The notes: generated by a model not told the origin, from the sequence alone. 64,000 nucleotides of DNA from Spirometra erinaceieuropaei (GCA_902702965.1 CACRXP010000189.1:867785-931784); one strand, 5' to 3'. Counted from the first letter of the stretch, positions 45,844-58,244 are shown. Numbers and translations are program-made.

Positions 45844-46799
45844 ATAAGCGTCTTCGTGGGTTGAGGATTATTTTATTTGTAGACTGCCGTCGGAGTTCAG
45901 TCATGTCTTGGGTTCTTCCATTGGACAATTGCTGCACTGCGCTGATTGGCCCCGACATCAAGACGTGGCGGTCAAGATCAGCAGCGGTTTCCACACGAGG
46001 ATATTTACTGATGGCTCCCTCAGAGACTGTTTATGGACTGTTGAAAGGGCATCTGGAGTATTTGGCTGCAGGATCTAAGATTCTCTTGATAACAAGTCTG
46101 CTCCATCTGAGCGGGGAGTAGTGCGGTCCAGGTGGTTTGATGAAGGAGATGCAGGCACACTGGGTGGACATGGTAAAGACCTTCGTGCAACCGTAGTCTG
46201 CGTATCCTAGAATTTCATCCGACTATATATTTAGCTACTTGTTTTTCACTTTCCTTGCCTTCTGTTACGTTTTGTGACCGCATTCGATATTGCTCGGAGT
46301 TATCATGGATTCAGTTCTGGCATACTAGGTGTGCGGGTCTAATGGCTTGAGAGGCGGCAATATAGATGGACTCCCGTTTTCTGTGAAGTTTGTGCTCATT
46401 AGCTACATTCCTCAGGAATTTAGGTGGTTCGAGTTCATTCTGTTGGAGAATTCTCGTCCTATTCAAATATTGCAATCTCCATACCTCAGTGATAATAAGT
46501 GATAATACCATGCTACTTATTTTATTTTAGTAACACGTTTTGTCTAAAGTCGATTATGGGTGAGATATGGTGACAGCCTGTATAATTGCTGAGTTTTTAC
46601 CAATTTTTTGTCCCCAAAACGGTCCCACATTAGATGCGCTCGACCAACACGAGTGACTCGATCTATCCCCTGACATTGCTGTTTGCCGGTGCTCTGCTCA
46701 AGCTCTTGCACCTTTGCGTGCAAATGGACCATGACCTTGCCAAAAAGCCTCTAAACCTTTAAAGTGCGCCTCTGTTACCGCGTGTTTATGACTAGTTAT
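45844..46799. other. Spacer, no recognised gene
   Basis: Short frames at 45861-46121 and 46311-46732 match no family I know. No repeat is recognised. Confidence 0.35.
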
Positions 46800-46879
46800 A
46801 CGAAAGTTCCGTTCACCATGTGGTGGAGGTATGTCCACGGTTCGAGTTTCGAGATATGTTCTTCTCGTTGCACCTCGGG

Positions 46880-46925
46880 GCTCAAGCGGGAGCCCTTGAG
46901 GGTAGCCTGATAATGGCCGACAATG

Positions 46926-46995
<70 letters not shown>

Positions 46996-47240
46996 CACCA
47001 CCACCACTACTACTACTACTACTGCTACTACTACTACTACTGCCGCCACCAACAACACTTCACTACCGCCACAATACTGCTACCAAAATACTGCTACCAC
47101 AGCCCTTGAGGGCGGTCGGATAAGGGCCGACTTAACTTAAGCAACCCAAAAATTTACAAGACCTGAGATTCGAGCCGGATCTGTTGGGTCATTGAGCGTT
47201 TCCGAGTCCGTCTCTCTGCCACTGAGCCATGGACCCCTTA
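46880..47240 (-). mobile_element. tRNA-derived SINE-like element with microsatellite
   Basis: On the minus strand a pol III type 2 promoter can be read: an A-box-like TGGCTCAGTGG (about 47219-47229) and a B-box-like GGCTCGAATCTC (47165-47176). The body follows, including GTCGGCCCTTATCCGACCGC, then a (TAG)n array at 46926-47043. A 33-bp unit, CCCTTGAGGGCGGTCGGATA on the plus strand, is found on both sides of the microsatellite in the same orientation (about 46887-46921 and 47102-47135). No tRNA acceptor stem pairs, so this is not a working tRNA gene. Confidence 0.5.
46926..47043. repeat. (CTA)n microsatellite with CCA and CTG variants
   Basis: An uninterrupted run of CTA units is followed by a block of CCA units, then CTA and CTG. 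Long Thr- or Leu-repeat frames across it are artefacts. Confidence 0.95.
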
Positions 47241-47734
47241 CCCTGACGGCTGAGATGAGGAATATTAACCATGGTGTAAGTGAGTTCACCGATCAGGTTG
47301 CAGGACGTGCTCGTTCCTTTGTGCCAGCCCGGTCCAAATTGCTCCAGTCGCTACTCCATCTTTTATGGGTTTTATTCATCCTGAGTAGGACTTTATAATT
47401 CATGGACTGGGCAGGTGGCTGTATGCTAAATAGAAACCGAAAATTAGCTGTTACCAACGCGTATGTGGACTGGTGCTTTCTAGCTTACCTATCGTCGAAG
47501 GGCAATGATATTCAAACAACTTTTGCTGACGACCGGTAAGCCAAAATAGTCATGCTACTGTCTTGACAGGATTTATTAATTATCCATTTCTACTCGTCTT
47601 GCGACAGCTTGCAAGTTTTCAGACTCTGCATCCCGGGACAAAATGCGTGTGACCAGTAATGAGAGGGATGACGTGGCCATCAGTCCAAGAACTTTACACG
47701 TCAAATGTGTCGATTTCAATCTTTCACAGCCAGT

Positions 47735-48235
47735 ACAGTTTGACCGGTGATACCGACGATGTCCACTATGTTCTCCACAGCAGGGTCAGATAAGGGACGG
47801 TAACTTGTATGTTAATTAGTTTACAGTGATAGTAGACTTGCGCAGCGGCTACCGGACTCTCTCCCCTCGCTTAACTGAGCCCGGTGCCAAAACAGTCAAG
47901 AAAATTGGAGGCGAAAGAGGGTGCCGATGGTTGGTGCGACGAAAACCCACAACGTGGGGCATCATGAAAACCCCTGCTCCACAACACACATTGACCAGGA
48001 TTTTGTAAAAGAAGAAAGGAGGCGGGTCGGATCTCACGGAGTGTGAATGCCATAGACGCCACATTAGGAAGGAGCCATTGCAGCCTGATTCTCGGACCAC
48101 CGGTCGATCACTCCACACAAACACACACGCACACACATTGGGCCGACTTTGAGGTCAGGGTTATCCCGTCATTTGGCAACTTTCCGAGCCACAGCTTTTA
48201 GCGCACCGTGATACCTTTAAGCGCGTCAGATTGTT
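47735..48235 (+). repeat. GC-rich interspersed repeat 'W', long copy
   Basis: It carries GACGATGTCCACTATGTTCT, GGGACGGTAACTTG, ATAGTAGACTTGCGCAGCGG, then in its second half GGATCTCACGGAGTGTGAAT, GGAGCCATTGCAGCCTGATT, an ACACAAACACACACGCACAC tract and TCATTTGGCAACTTTCC. Together with 8262-8960 it defines the full order of blocks. Confidence 0.65.
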
Positions 48236-48649
48236 TTTAGTGAGGATAGTGTGCTTAGTCGTCGATCTCACTCTATTCATATTTTCAAGCCCCAGCCACT
48301 GTCTGAGCCGGCCACATTTCTGGTGTGTGGAATGGACACAGCAGCTGAGAGAGCAAGATATCTCGTCTTTGCGCTCCATGTGGACTACCCGGCCCTCAAA
48401 AATCACACACCAGAACGATCAGATCCCCTATATGGCGGTAAAAGTAGCCAACAGCACGCTTCCCACGTCCATGAGAGGTACCGATGATGTGGCATGTTGG
48501 AGGGACTTATACGTAGTGTATTTGTTGGCGGAGGAACGTGTGGCTATATAGGCCTATTTGCAGTGCTTCATAGCAGGTTTTCATGAAGGTGCATGTGACT
48601 TTATAAGCTCATGTGTTGAGCGAGTGTGCGTTCACAGTGGGGGAATTTA

Positions 48650-49990
48650 AGGCAGATGCGGTGGCGGTATGTTGCGTGCTCCTGGCGTCGGCTCGCAAGT
48701 CTCTGGACGATAGGTTTGCAAGTGACTGATCAGGCCGATGCGTGATGCACTCGTGAGATAACGGTGTGTGCATAAGGGGTTCGGGGCTACAGGACCGATT
48801 GGGGTGATGTAACTGTTAGCCGTGGTCATACTAATGGATGGGCAGTTGTTACTCCTCGATATGGAAGCCTTGTCGATTACGCGGGGAAGGCTTGTGGTGT
48901 TAATGGGGCGGTGAACTCCACTTTTGTGGATTTCCATGTGACANNNNNNNNNNNNNNNNNNNNNNNNNNNNNNNNNNNNNNNNNNNNNNNNNNNNNNNNN
49001 NNNNNNNNNNNNNNNNNNNNNNNNNNNNNNNNNNNNNNNNNNNNNNNNNNNNNNNNNNNNNNNNNNNNNNNNNNNNNNNNNNNNNNNNNNNNNNNNNNNN
49101 NNNNNNNNNNNNNNNNNNNNNNNNNNNNNNNNNNNNNNNNNNNNNNNNNNNNNNNNNNNNNNNNNNNNNNNNNNNNNNNNNNNNNNNNNNNNNNNNNNNN
49201 NNNNNNNNNNNNNNNNNNNNNNNNNNNNNNNNNNNNNNNNNNNNNNNNNNNNNNNNNNNNNNNNNNNNNNNNNNNNNNNNNNNNNNNNNNNNNNNNNNNN
49301 NNNNNNNNNNNNNNNNNNNNNNNNNNNNNNNNNNNNNNNNNNNNNNNNNNNNNNNNNNNNNNNNNNNNNNNNNNNNNNNNNNNNNNNNNNNNNNNNNNNN
49401 NNNNNNNNNNNNNNNNNNNNNNNNNNNNNNNNNNNNNNNNNNNNNNNNNNNNNNNNNNNNNNNNNNNNNNNNNNNNNNNNNNNNNNNNNNNNNNNNNNNN
49501 NNNNNNNNNNNNNNNNNNNNNNNNNNNNNNNNNNNNNNNNNNNNNNNNNNNNNNNNNNNNNNNNNNNNNNNNNNNNNNNNNNNNNNNNNNNNNNNNNNNN
49601 NNNNNNNNNNNNNNNNNNNNNNNNNNNNNTATGTCGGAGCTATGGGCACTGGTGAACTGCTCACAGTGAGATGGATTTGCAAGTGACCGACCAGGCCAAT
49701 ATGTGAGGTGAGTGTGGTGTCGAAATGAGAATAATTGTGGACCGGGTTCACATCGGTGGAGGTAGGGATGGTGATGGTGAAGGCGTTGGTGGTTAACAGG
49801 GCCTCAGGAGCGTTTCGGTCATTGGCGGTGATGGGAGAGATTAATGTTTTCGTAATTGTCATAGTTTTGCGGCAGAGATGATGGAGGTGGCAGTGCTCGG
49901 CTGCGAGGGGAGCACGAGATTCGGAACAACAGGGATGAGGGTGGGAGCCGTCGTGGTCGGCACGGGGATCGGATGGGGCGTAGTTGCGGT
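48650..49990 (-). pseudogene. LINE tail with zinc-finger remnants and Ser/Thr/Pro-rich linkers, split by an assembly gap
   Basis: On the minus strand the segment right of the gap encodes HFDTTLTSHIGLVGHLQIH and the segment left of the gap encodes SASRIGLISHLQTYRPETCE, both related to the finger signature at 45236-45478. Linkers are rich in Thr, Pro, Ile and Ser. The expected Cys ligands are lost in both visible fingers. Repeat-rich tandem fingers may be the reason the assembly broke here. Frames running through the N run are not real. Confidence 0.6.
48944..49629. other. Assembly gap (run of N)
   Basis: 686 undetermined bases. Nothing can be said about their content. Confidence 1.
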
Positions 49991-51714
49991 TGTCTGCATA
50001 TAGGGCAAAGGAGTTTTCTGATGTTGCTAACTATAGTCGGCGGTCGACCCTTTTGTTAGACATTTAACAACCGGGATTCCAGTCGGCAAAAAATTACCAC
50101 AGGCGTGATAAAAAGACGTAGCAGACAGTGATGGTGGTGTAAGAGGACGAACCGCCAGTAAAAGGCACCTAACTGCCATACTTATAAAATAAGACTTTGA
50201 TGACAAAGAAAGCTCACAAAGGGCAAAACTACTACCTATGTGTGTCAGTACCAATCCCACTAAATCGAGAGATAAAAGCGACAGGCGCAACGCCAAAATA
50301 ATTACTGAATAAAAGAATGTCTGCAAGATGCTCGGGCAAATCGCAGTAGGTGTATCCCCGTAAATGGCATGCCATTCTGCTTCGGACGAGCGTACTACGA
50401 TGTAACACTCCGCGAGGAATACCTTATGAAAATTTTAGGTAGACTGAGAATATCATGGTCCTACAGTATTCTAGAATACGGAAGAAAAGTAGTTGAACGA
50501 AGAATAAAACCAGCCAGGACCACTAACGGCTATCCATGGTGACATAACTCTCGCAAGCTGTTTCAAAACCGGTAACACGCCCCAAAACGACCAATAGGTA
50601 ATTTTTGACTTCTCAGATGGTCCATTCTGGCCGAGCAGGATTTTGGAAGGCTGTACAGGCAAATATAGTGTGAGCTTGAGAAAACTTACGAAGTTAGAGG
50701 GCTGGACATCACACCGCACCCATCTGTACTGGTAGGCTTCAGTTCAAGTAAGTTCAGTTTTTTGAGGGAAATAGGCATCGGCCTTTAGTTGCCCTATTTT
50801 CAACGCCAAATTGGATGCGGAGTACAGTCATATCAACTGCGCTAAAATAATTCAAATGGGCGCATAGTAGTGTGACAAACTGAGCGCTAGTCCAAGGGGT
50901 TGTGCTCGGTCTCAACTCGCTCTTGCTCATTTTGGAGCATAAACATGTTAAAGTCCCTTTCAAAGATTTTTATCGGTGGGAACATCAGAACATCAGGGGA
51001 AGTGGGGGTTTTCCATGGTTTGACAACTCTGACATAGAAGGACATTTTCCGCACATCATGCCTTACCTACTGAGTATGCAGTTTTAACGGGTGACCTCGG
51101 AAATTGGTCATGGTAACGCATTCAGAAATGTCCTCAAAGGTTAGACTACAGTCCAACACCTTTGCTATGTGGAATGTTCGCAAGAAATCCCCGCGAATTC
51201 GCCTATAACTCTAGGGGAAGAGGCTCAGATTTATTAGGCGGGTAGCACATGGAAATGAGCTTTGATCCCTAACCGTCTTCGTGGCTCTCCTTAATTTATT
51301 TTACTTTAATTATTTTTATTAAAGACCCGTCCTGGTCCCATCAAAACCAGTAAAAATAAAGTTACATGCGAATTTTAGACGAGGTAGGCAAAATCTGTTC
51401 AAAGTGCAATACATAGTTTTTCAGATTAGAAGTCTGTTAAGAAAAATGATAGGCGAGGGATGAAAAAAACTCCACTTAAAAATTTAAAAATGATTATATT
51501 AATTTTAAAGGAGAAGAAAACCCCTCGAAAAAATGGAAAGAGAAGAATGCGAGCAGGACTGGCCTGCATGTGGCGGTATAGAATGGATTATAGTCGGACA
51601 TCAACAGGACCGAAAAAAATGTCAGCTGTATATGGCATTGTATAACGGATTTCATGAAGGGGTAAGCGGGCAGGTCGGTCAGGACTGGCCTGTATGTGGC
51701 CTTGAATAAGGCAA
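49991..51714. other. Spacer, no recognised gene
   Basis: Minus-strand frames at 50027-50326 and 50471-50719 match no family I know. An imperfect direct duplication around AGGACTGGCCTGCATGTGG occurs at about 51553 and 51681. Confidence 0.35.
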
Positions 51715-52013
51715 CTAAGTGGCGAACTCTTCAAGGCAATTTTTGTCTTGAATTGCCCGCGGTCTCCAGGCTTGTAAGCCACATTCCAAGTTCGACCGCA
51801 CGAATGTTCCGAAAGTCTTTGAGCAGACGTTTTCGTCAAAGTCCATAAATGCACGCTCGATGGCGTACAGTACCGAAATTGCGCTTTTGCCACTCTCGAA
51901 CATATGCGGTATATCGAATGAATGCGATGAAAGTTTGTGTAGCGGATGTGGTCGAGGCAAAGTGTTTTTCGTCCATGCGACAGTCTAAGCCTCCTCTCGA
52001 CAGTCAGCGACAT
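51715..52013 (-). pseudogene. LINE reverse transcriptase C-terminal fragment (CR1/Jockey type)
   Basis: On the minus strand the frame 51715-51960 contains SAISVLYAIERAFMDFD, KTFGTFVRSNLECGLQAW and IQDKNCLEE. This matches the conserved stretch after the RT active site in CR1/Jockey-like LINEs (F-x-tyrosine or phenylalanine-x-x-FVRP-x-LEY-x-x-x-W, then a D-x-x-x-LE). Only about 90 codons remain and no catalytic motif is present. It is a different LINE family from the one at 43790. Confidence 0.65.
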
Positions 52014-52177
52014 CAGAACGATAGTTTCTGGATTAAATTCAACATCTTCTCCATAGCAAATATACGACCTGACTTTGAAATCGCAGAAGCCGAATCTTCA
52101 ATAAAGGGATAGCGTCTCTTAGACCGGAACCATCAGAATAGACAGCGTGATAGCAGTTGCAAAGTTATTATCAGCGA

Positions 52178-52660
52178 AACGACCGAACTGTTTAAGCATG
52201 TCCGTCTGATCGAGTCGGCGTCCATATAAAAGACTACGAGTACATACCTCCGTATGGCCGGCCAAAGGCGAATCTATGCGTCTGATCAACAACATTCTTG
52301 CGCACGCAGTTGATTCAGGGCATCGGGTAGAACCCGGCGAGGCTTTTCTTGGGATTATCAAGCTCTCCTCGAGCAATCCTAAGCCACTGGGCCAGCGTCT
52401 GTTGGGAATATCAAAATGAGCAACAATGACGTTACAAAAACCGACTTTACGCAGCCAGAAGAACTTCGTTCTGGCTCCTCACTTACCGTGTTAAAGGTTT
52501 TTCTAACCACATGAAACCTTTCGCGACCTTCCGCTCTCGCCCCGCCTGTGCATTAAAACTAACTCATCAATTTCCTGCCCAATGACATCTTTGACCGTAT
52601 CCCGTTCTGTATCCCATACTGGCCTGAGAATAATTTTTCAAAAGCAACGTATACTCGCCA
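52178..52660 (+). mobile_element. Penelope-like element family A, 3' fragment
   Basis: The plus frame gives SSRRPYKRLRVHTSVW, then INNILAHAVDSGHRVEPGEAF, KPLGQRLLGIS, aligning with the tail of the copy at 43051-43347. A degenerate terminus at 52620-52660 (GGCCTGA, then CAAAAGCAACGTATACTCGCC) corresponds to 25037-25073. The domain is incomplete and contains stops, so it is dead. Confidence 0.75.
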
Positions 52661-55600
52661 GCTGGCCTCCTAATACGACTTTGTGGTTTCATTGTCGCCT
52701 CATCATAAATATCTCCCATTTTGTACTTTGTATAACGTCTTGCAAGTAATACAGTGCTACGGCCCCTAGGCGAACTGTGTTTCCGTTTATTTTAGCATTA
52801 CCTTTACATGTCGCATTTCTTTATTGCTTGCCATCATCCCCCTGATTTGATTAGATAAAATGTTCAGCACACCCTTTAGAAGAGACGTGGTGAGACTTTA
52901 AAATCTTTGGCGAAGATTGTGAACCAAAAACCCATAATCTCACATTGTAGTACACACAAAAATCTACGTGGTTCGAATGTGATATCACTTACCTATTTCG
53001 AGCTACTCGCTTATAAAGTTCCATTGGAAGTGCTCTTGTATGGGCCATTTTGTGGGCTTCTGAATGTCTGATTTAGTTGTAGACCAGCAGATTCCTCTTC
53101 GAAGCAGGTAAGCTTTTTAGAATGACCAAGTCATCGTGCATTTACCTGGATTTCTTATGCGGACCGTTTTATTTTACTATGCAGAAATTCAAGCAGAACT
53201 TTCGAACGAGGTGCTTTAGGGTATGCGTCTCCCCGCTGGCTTGTTTATTTATCTGATCATTTGGTCTTTAATCCTATTTAACTGTCATCCGTCTGTCTCA
53301 AATACACGACTATTTGTGTTTGGACAGGAGGCACGCGAACTTTCTGTATACTACCCTTTTTGATAAACAAGATCATTTATGCGATACGTGTCAGATCTGA
53401 CACGTGCACGTACTCTAGTGCTTGAGCACTCCGAGAAATAGGGGCCTGTGGGTTCAGAGGACGCTCTCAATTACCCTGGCAGGATCGAGTTCGAATCAAG
53501 AACTTTCGGTAGCCAGGTAGTAGAGTCACTCAGAGGTAAACACGTAGGATTTTTTTCAGGAATCGTGGACGCCTAAATATCTTAAAGCCTTCCTGCTATA
53601 ATCTGCGCAGATGTAAATCCCCAGTTAAGTGCTTGTGATCTGATCTCCTCATTGCCTCTACCGGTGCCAATCGTGCGAAGGAAGTGTTGGGTGGATTGTG
53701 CTTGCGGACTACTGACAAGTGTCAGCCAATCACTAGATTAGCAGTAGGGGTCACTTCTGAGCGACAGCGATGTCATCAGTGTAGAAGAAAAACCGTGCCG
53801 TTTCCATTGTTGCTCCGTTGTTCAACGCGAAAGCGTGCTCTACCACCGTTTTGCAGGTAGTTTAGGACTTAGCACTCATGCCAAGTAGGATACAGAGATC
53901 GAATGCTGAGATACTTTAAAGTTGGAGTGCTTTGGCAGCAACTGTGTGTAATCGTGCCGTATTACCAGTGTTCGAATGAAAATTTCACCTGTCGGACTAA
54001 GAATTTTGCAAGGTTTCTGAAAGCCCTGTAAGAATTCTCGGAAGAAAACATGTGATTGTGGTTTGCATTATTTTCCCCTGGTAATCATTTTTCTTTCCTC
54101 CAGAGGAGTCATATCTTCTCAAATGTAGGAAGATTAAAAACCACAGCCTTCCTATCCATGTATCTTTCCGTTGGGCTTAGTTCATTTCCTACCTCATCAG
54201 TAGCTCATAGACCCTGTTTTGACGATGCCATGTTGGCGGGACTTTTGGTTAAACATCAGCGTTTAGACCGTTTTACTTTAAAGTCTCGACGTTGCGCGCA
54301 AACGCAATATCCCGATTTCGTGGTTCTCAGCATACTTCTGGTTTTGGCCATTCGGTTTATGCGCTTACTTGAATCGGGTCTTATCGCATGGACTTTGGCC
54401 AGCGCGTCTTATCTCTAATAGTTATGCCATTCAATAATAAGACGCTTATTATTAAATGTCCCTGGCTATCTGCTTACGCAAATCGGGAGAACGAAAGCAC
54501 TTGACTAGTTTCTGTGAAAGTTTGAAATTAACTATCGAAGAATATGATGTAACGTGGTGAGCCCCTAAGCCTATTATGGCATTCAGCAATTTGGTAGCGA
54601 TTTTTTCCTCCGAATGAGATCGCTGACTGTCTTCGAAGCCCTGCTAAAATATAGAACGTGACCTCTACATTTTTGTTTTCATCGAGGGATCACGCCAGGG
54701 ATTTCAATTGTAGCCAGGATCACATCGTGTAACCGCCTTTGAGGAAACCGCTCTAGATAAAGATCGGAATGTTTACAGTTAGTTAGGTAGTCACGCAGAA
54801 CGCTTTTTGTGAATTTACGTACCACACTGGTGAGAATTATACGATGCCAGGTAGCTCTATGCACAGACTATTCGTCGGTCCTTAGGAGTGCAAGCCGATT
54901 TGTGACTGATATTAAATGGACTACCTGACATGTTGTTCTTGACTGGAGGGAGGGGTCGGAGGAAAACCGGGTGGAAAGAGTCTGATCCTGACTTCATTTC
55001 AATTGCTACAGTTGTCGCGAAGTCTCTATTGGGATAGAAGTTAGACACTTCTTAAAGCTCTCCTAGAAGTAATTTATGTTTCAACGCTTGAACGTGTTAG
55101 CCCGCCAAGTACGCTTGCGGTCCCCACTCTTTTACATGATTGGCGTGACGTTTGCTCAATACGTGGTGGTGTTTCGTTACTTTTCCGAAATCTACACACC
55201 CTTTTGTTAAATTGTTTAAGTTTTGGTCAAATAATCCCCCTTCCCGAGACCACGTTTTCGTCATTAGAATGCAAAATCTGTTTTAGTTTTTGTGACTGTC
55301 CTGCGTCGACCGTACAGCGTCTAGAATTGCCAATAACAGTAGCTCTAATGATAGATAAACGAGAATTCGTACTTGCTTATCGCGCCGTTGTGCGCATTTT
55401 TGAATGGACAGTTGCTAGCCTGGCCCCCATCAGCGCATTCGGGGCTTTGGCATCCTGATTCCTTTCTAAATGTTAGGTTCTTGACTGTAATTTGGATGTC
55501 GTCTTTCCTAAGTGTTGAAGGATGTGCGTTGGACGCTGGGCGTGAGTGGGCAGGCTTCATTCATTCATCCGTATTAATATTTCTAGATATATTGTCAATT

Positions 55601-57148
55601 ATTTGCATTGTGAAGTACTGTTCTTGGAGGGCAGCGTCGATGTCTAAGACTGCCCTTTTAGAAGTAGTTTGCCAATCTTGAGTGTCGCAAGGGTGAAACT
55701 CTGTCATATCTGACGGCTTTTGTGACCAACGCGTCCTTAGCGTAACTTCGTTCGTCTAACCAATGCTTTTGTCAAAACGAGTGTGTTTCAGCACGACACA
55801 CCACCATGGAACTTTGCTTATGCTGTTTATTTATACACAGTTTTTCCCAGGCTGTGACCGTCAACTACTATCTACCCATAGTTTTTGCTTTCTTGTGGTC
55901 TAGAGATGGTTGAGGTCTCTGCAGCATATGTCCCACCTCGATGTACCGATGTACATGGTCAGGTGCATCGGCTACTTTTGTGTGCTAAGACTTCGTGAAT
56001 TTGGTGTAGAGGCCTAAAAATCTTTTTCGTCACAAATATTAACCGCTTCTAGGTGGTATTTCCTCTGCTGACTGGTTACGCAACAGGAGGACCATGGGCT
56101 CCGAATCTGATGAAAGGCTCAGAGAGAAAGGACCTTGCGAAGTAATTCGCATTCTAGCTGATAGGTGGGTGTTTCACGAAAGCATCTGAGATGACCACCT
56201 TTCTCCGCGTCACTTGCCGTTGGTGTCCCCGATCGGCAGTAGTTATCCGCCTTCGGAGTCGCTTCATTTGCCGGAACCGCAGTTTGTGTCACGCGAAGCA
56301 TTTCTCAGCGACCGCGAGTCCTTGATAGTTGACAGCTTTTCATGGCAGCGCAGCAAAACTGCTTCGATAATGGCCTCTTTAGTTTGACACTGAAACAACT
56401 GCGTCAGAGGCCTCACGAAGAGTATCTCTATGTTACGCACTGAGCGGACAGCATTTTTGTGTTTTTGGCGATTGACACTTACTTCAGTTGCCAGGGATTG
56501 AGCGATCGCAATGTCTGCTTACTTTTCCTCTCGCTAGTCATCCCATTGGGTGGTTTATGCGGAAACTTTCTTTTGTGTTCCATCCGTCTAAACTATAGAT
56601 CTCGTCGGAGTAAAGGTTACTTCCGACTATAGTCATTCTGACTTATTGCGGCAACGTTTGAATTGGATTCTTTAAGCCCTTCGCTGTTGCATCCAGAGTA
56701 TACAGTCGAGGATACCAGCCTCCCCACGATTGTCAGCAGTCGATTGCATCTTTTGTAAATGTTGATGACCCATTCCTTTCCGAAATTGCGGTTAAATGTA
56801 AGAGGTTCCTGGTACCAAGGGACCGTCTGTTACGACTCTTCACTCCTTACCAAGCGTCGAGCCCTCCAGCGCCAGGCATACTTGCGACTGGAACGTATGA
56901 AAACTTTTACTCTCTGATCTTAATCGCTTCGGTTATTCACGTTTCACACATTTTGGCTGCGGGGGCAGATAAACTAGCTCTCCATAATGAAAGCCTTGGC
57001 GCATACGGCCTGTGGAAAAAGTTGCATTCTTGATATTTATATCTGACCACTCAAGCTTTTCTGGTCACATACAGGAAATTTCTTTATGTGTGCCACCTTT
57101 TAAACTATGTCTTTTTATTTCTGTTTCCCCTCACATAGACTTCTACAG
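52661..57148. other. Long spacer upstream of the RUS gene, no recognised gene
   Basis: Frames at 54056-54418 and 55204-55681 show no recognised domain. No repeats were assigned. The promoter and any non-coding first exon of the RUS gene may lie at its right end. Confidence 0.35.
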
Positions 57149-57164
57149 CGCAGACAGACAGACA

Positions 57165-57362
57165 ATGAATGTTCAAGAGAGCTATCATGGTGCTCTTACT
57201 GGTCGTTATACTTTTGACAAACGGAGTGGTCGATTTAAAAGTACAAGCCGCGGACACGGTGTCCCCTTCCTTGGGTTTTTCAAGTCGGCCTTCCTGCCAC
57301 AAGGTTATCCTCAGTCTGTCAGCAAGGATTACATGGAGTACCAGATCTGGGACACTGTCCAG
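57165..57362 (+). CDS. RUSF1: RUS family protein (RUSF1/DUF647), first recognised coding exon
   Basis: The exon encodes FLPQGYPQSVSKDYMEYQIW, a hallmark of the RUS (root UV-B sensitive, DUF647) family, and ends at a GTAAAT donor in phase 0. ATG at 57165 is taken as the start. An acceptor-like TTCTACAG ends at 57148, 16 bases before it, which could be a 5' UTR intron border or a trans-splice site; the frame is also open further upstream, so an earlier coding exon cannot be excluded. RUS proteins occur in plants and animals; in plants they act in a vitamin B6-related UV-B response, and the animal protein's biochemical role is not settled. The gene is otherwise canonical over nine exons. Confidence 0.85.
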
Positions 57363-57681
57363 GTAAATCACACTCCCTAGCTTCAAAAGTATTGACTCTG
57401 TCGGTAGCCGAAATTCTGACATGCGTTTTCGGTTAGGAAGGATTACTTAGGTGGGGTTGTTACACTAATTATCATGCGGCATAATCCTATAGCATTTCGA
57501 ACTCACCAGGATCTTGGCTTCCGATTGCAGTTCTTTTCGACGTCCTGGAAAAATTGCACCCGGTAAAAATGACTACTGAAGTAGCCGGTGGTTTCCACAT
57601 CGATTTTCGTCGGCCTGAAAAATTTAAATATATTTTCTGAAAACGCACACAAGATTTTCACCAATTCACTTTTTCTCCCAG
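57363..57681. repeat. RUS intron 1 containing a fold-back arm
   Basis: Bases 57400-57662 carry a diverged plus-orientation arm of the fold-back family: GCCGAAATTCTGACATGCG, GGATTACTTAGGTGGGGTTG, CCGATTGCAG, AAAATGACTACT and GATTTTCGTCGG. The intron ends in TTTTTCTCCCAG. Confidence 0.6.
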
Positions 57682-57796
57682 GCCCTCGCCAGCAGTGTGG
57701 TTGGTACCTTGGCCGGCCAAGCATTACTCCTCGGTGTTGGCGTTGGTAATGCAGGAGCTACTATCTTGGCAGCGACTCTGACGTGGATGTTTAGAG
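57682..57796 (+). CDS. RUSF1: RUSF1 homologue, exon 2
   Basis: Encodes a hydrophobic glycine-rich segment (LAGQALLLGVGVGNAGATIL, then AATLTWMFR) typical of the first membrane-like part of the RUS domain. It enters in phase 0 and leaves in phase 1 before GTCAGC. Confidence 0.85.
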
Positions 57797-57945
57797 GTCA
57801 GCATTTTTCTCCAGATGCTAGTTGGGTTATCCTTGCTACTCCGAAAATTCATGCATTCTTTTGTTCCTTCGCAAGCAAGGTTATACCTAGGTTCCACACT
57901 ATAGGGCAAGCTCTGATGAGGCTTTTTTTCCTGCGTTTTTCACAG

Positions 57946-57991
57946 ATGGAGCCGGTATGATTGGAAGGATAGCCTTTGCTGGCCGACTGGG
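57946..57991 (+). CDS. RUSF1: RUSF1 homologue, exon 3 (short)
   Basis: A 46-base exon between TTTTTCACAG and GTAGGA encodes DGAGMIGRIAFAGRLG, matching the conserved D-G-x-G-M-x-GRI-x-FA motif of the family. Phases 1 in and 2 out agree with its neighbours. It is too short to be found by frame length alone. Confidence 0.8.
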
Positions 57992-58032
57992 GTAGGACCC
58001 CATTTTTCAAATTCACGTCTCTCTTCTCCCAG

Positions 58033-58065
58033 TACTAGCCTGGACAGTCAATGTAAACAGTGGCG
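58033..58065 (+). CDS. RUSF1: RUSF1 homologue, exon 4 (micro-exon)
   Basis: A 33-base exon between CTTCTCCCAG and GTATGT encodes TSLDSQCKQW, matching the family's LD-C-x-x-x-x-W stretch before RLFAD. Phase 2 at both borders. Confidence 0.75.
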
Positions 58066-58113
58066 GTATGTCTTGGGCAAAATAAGCAGTCTTAACATCC
58101 CTTCTTTCCACAG

Positions 58114-58219
58114 GCTTTTTGCTGATCTCCTCAACGATTGTGCTCTTTTTCTCGATCTCATATCAGCCCACTTCCTCGGGTTATTTACAGCTATAGTATG
58201 CGTTTCAAGCGTCCTGAAG
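58114..58219 (+). CDS. RUSF1: RUSF1 homologue, exon 5
   Basis: Encodes LFADLLNDCALFLDLISAHF and a following hydrophobic segment ending VSSVLK. LFAD-x-LND is a conserved family motif. It enters in phase 2 after CCACAG and leaves in phase 0 before GTCAGT. Confidence 0.85.
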
Positions 58220-58244
58220 GTCAGTTTCTGAGTGCATTGCTATC

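Noticed and set aside
46820..47140. Long Thr- and Leu-repeat frames
   Set aside because: Produced by the (CTA)n microsatellite, which is open in several frames.
48900..49862. 320- and 252-codon frames spanning the N run
   Set aside because: Most of their length is undetermined sequence; only the ends are real and belong to LINE finger remnants.
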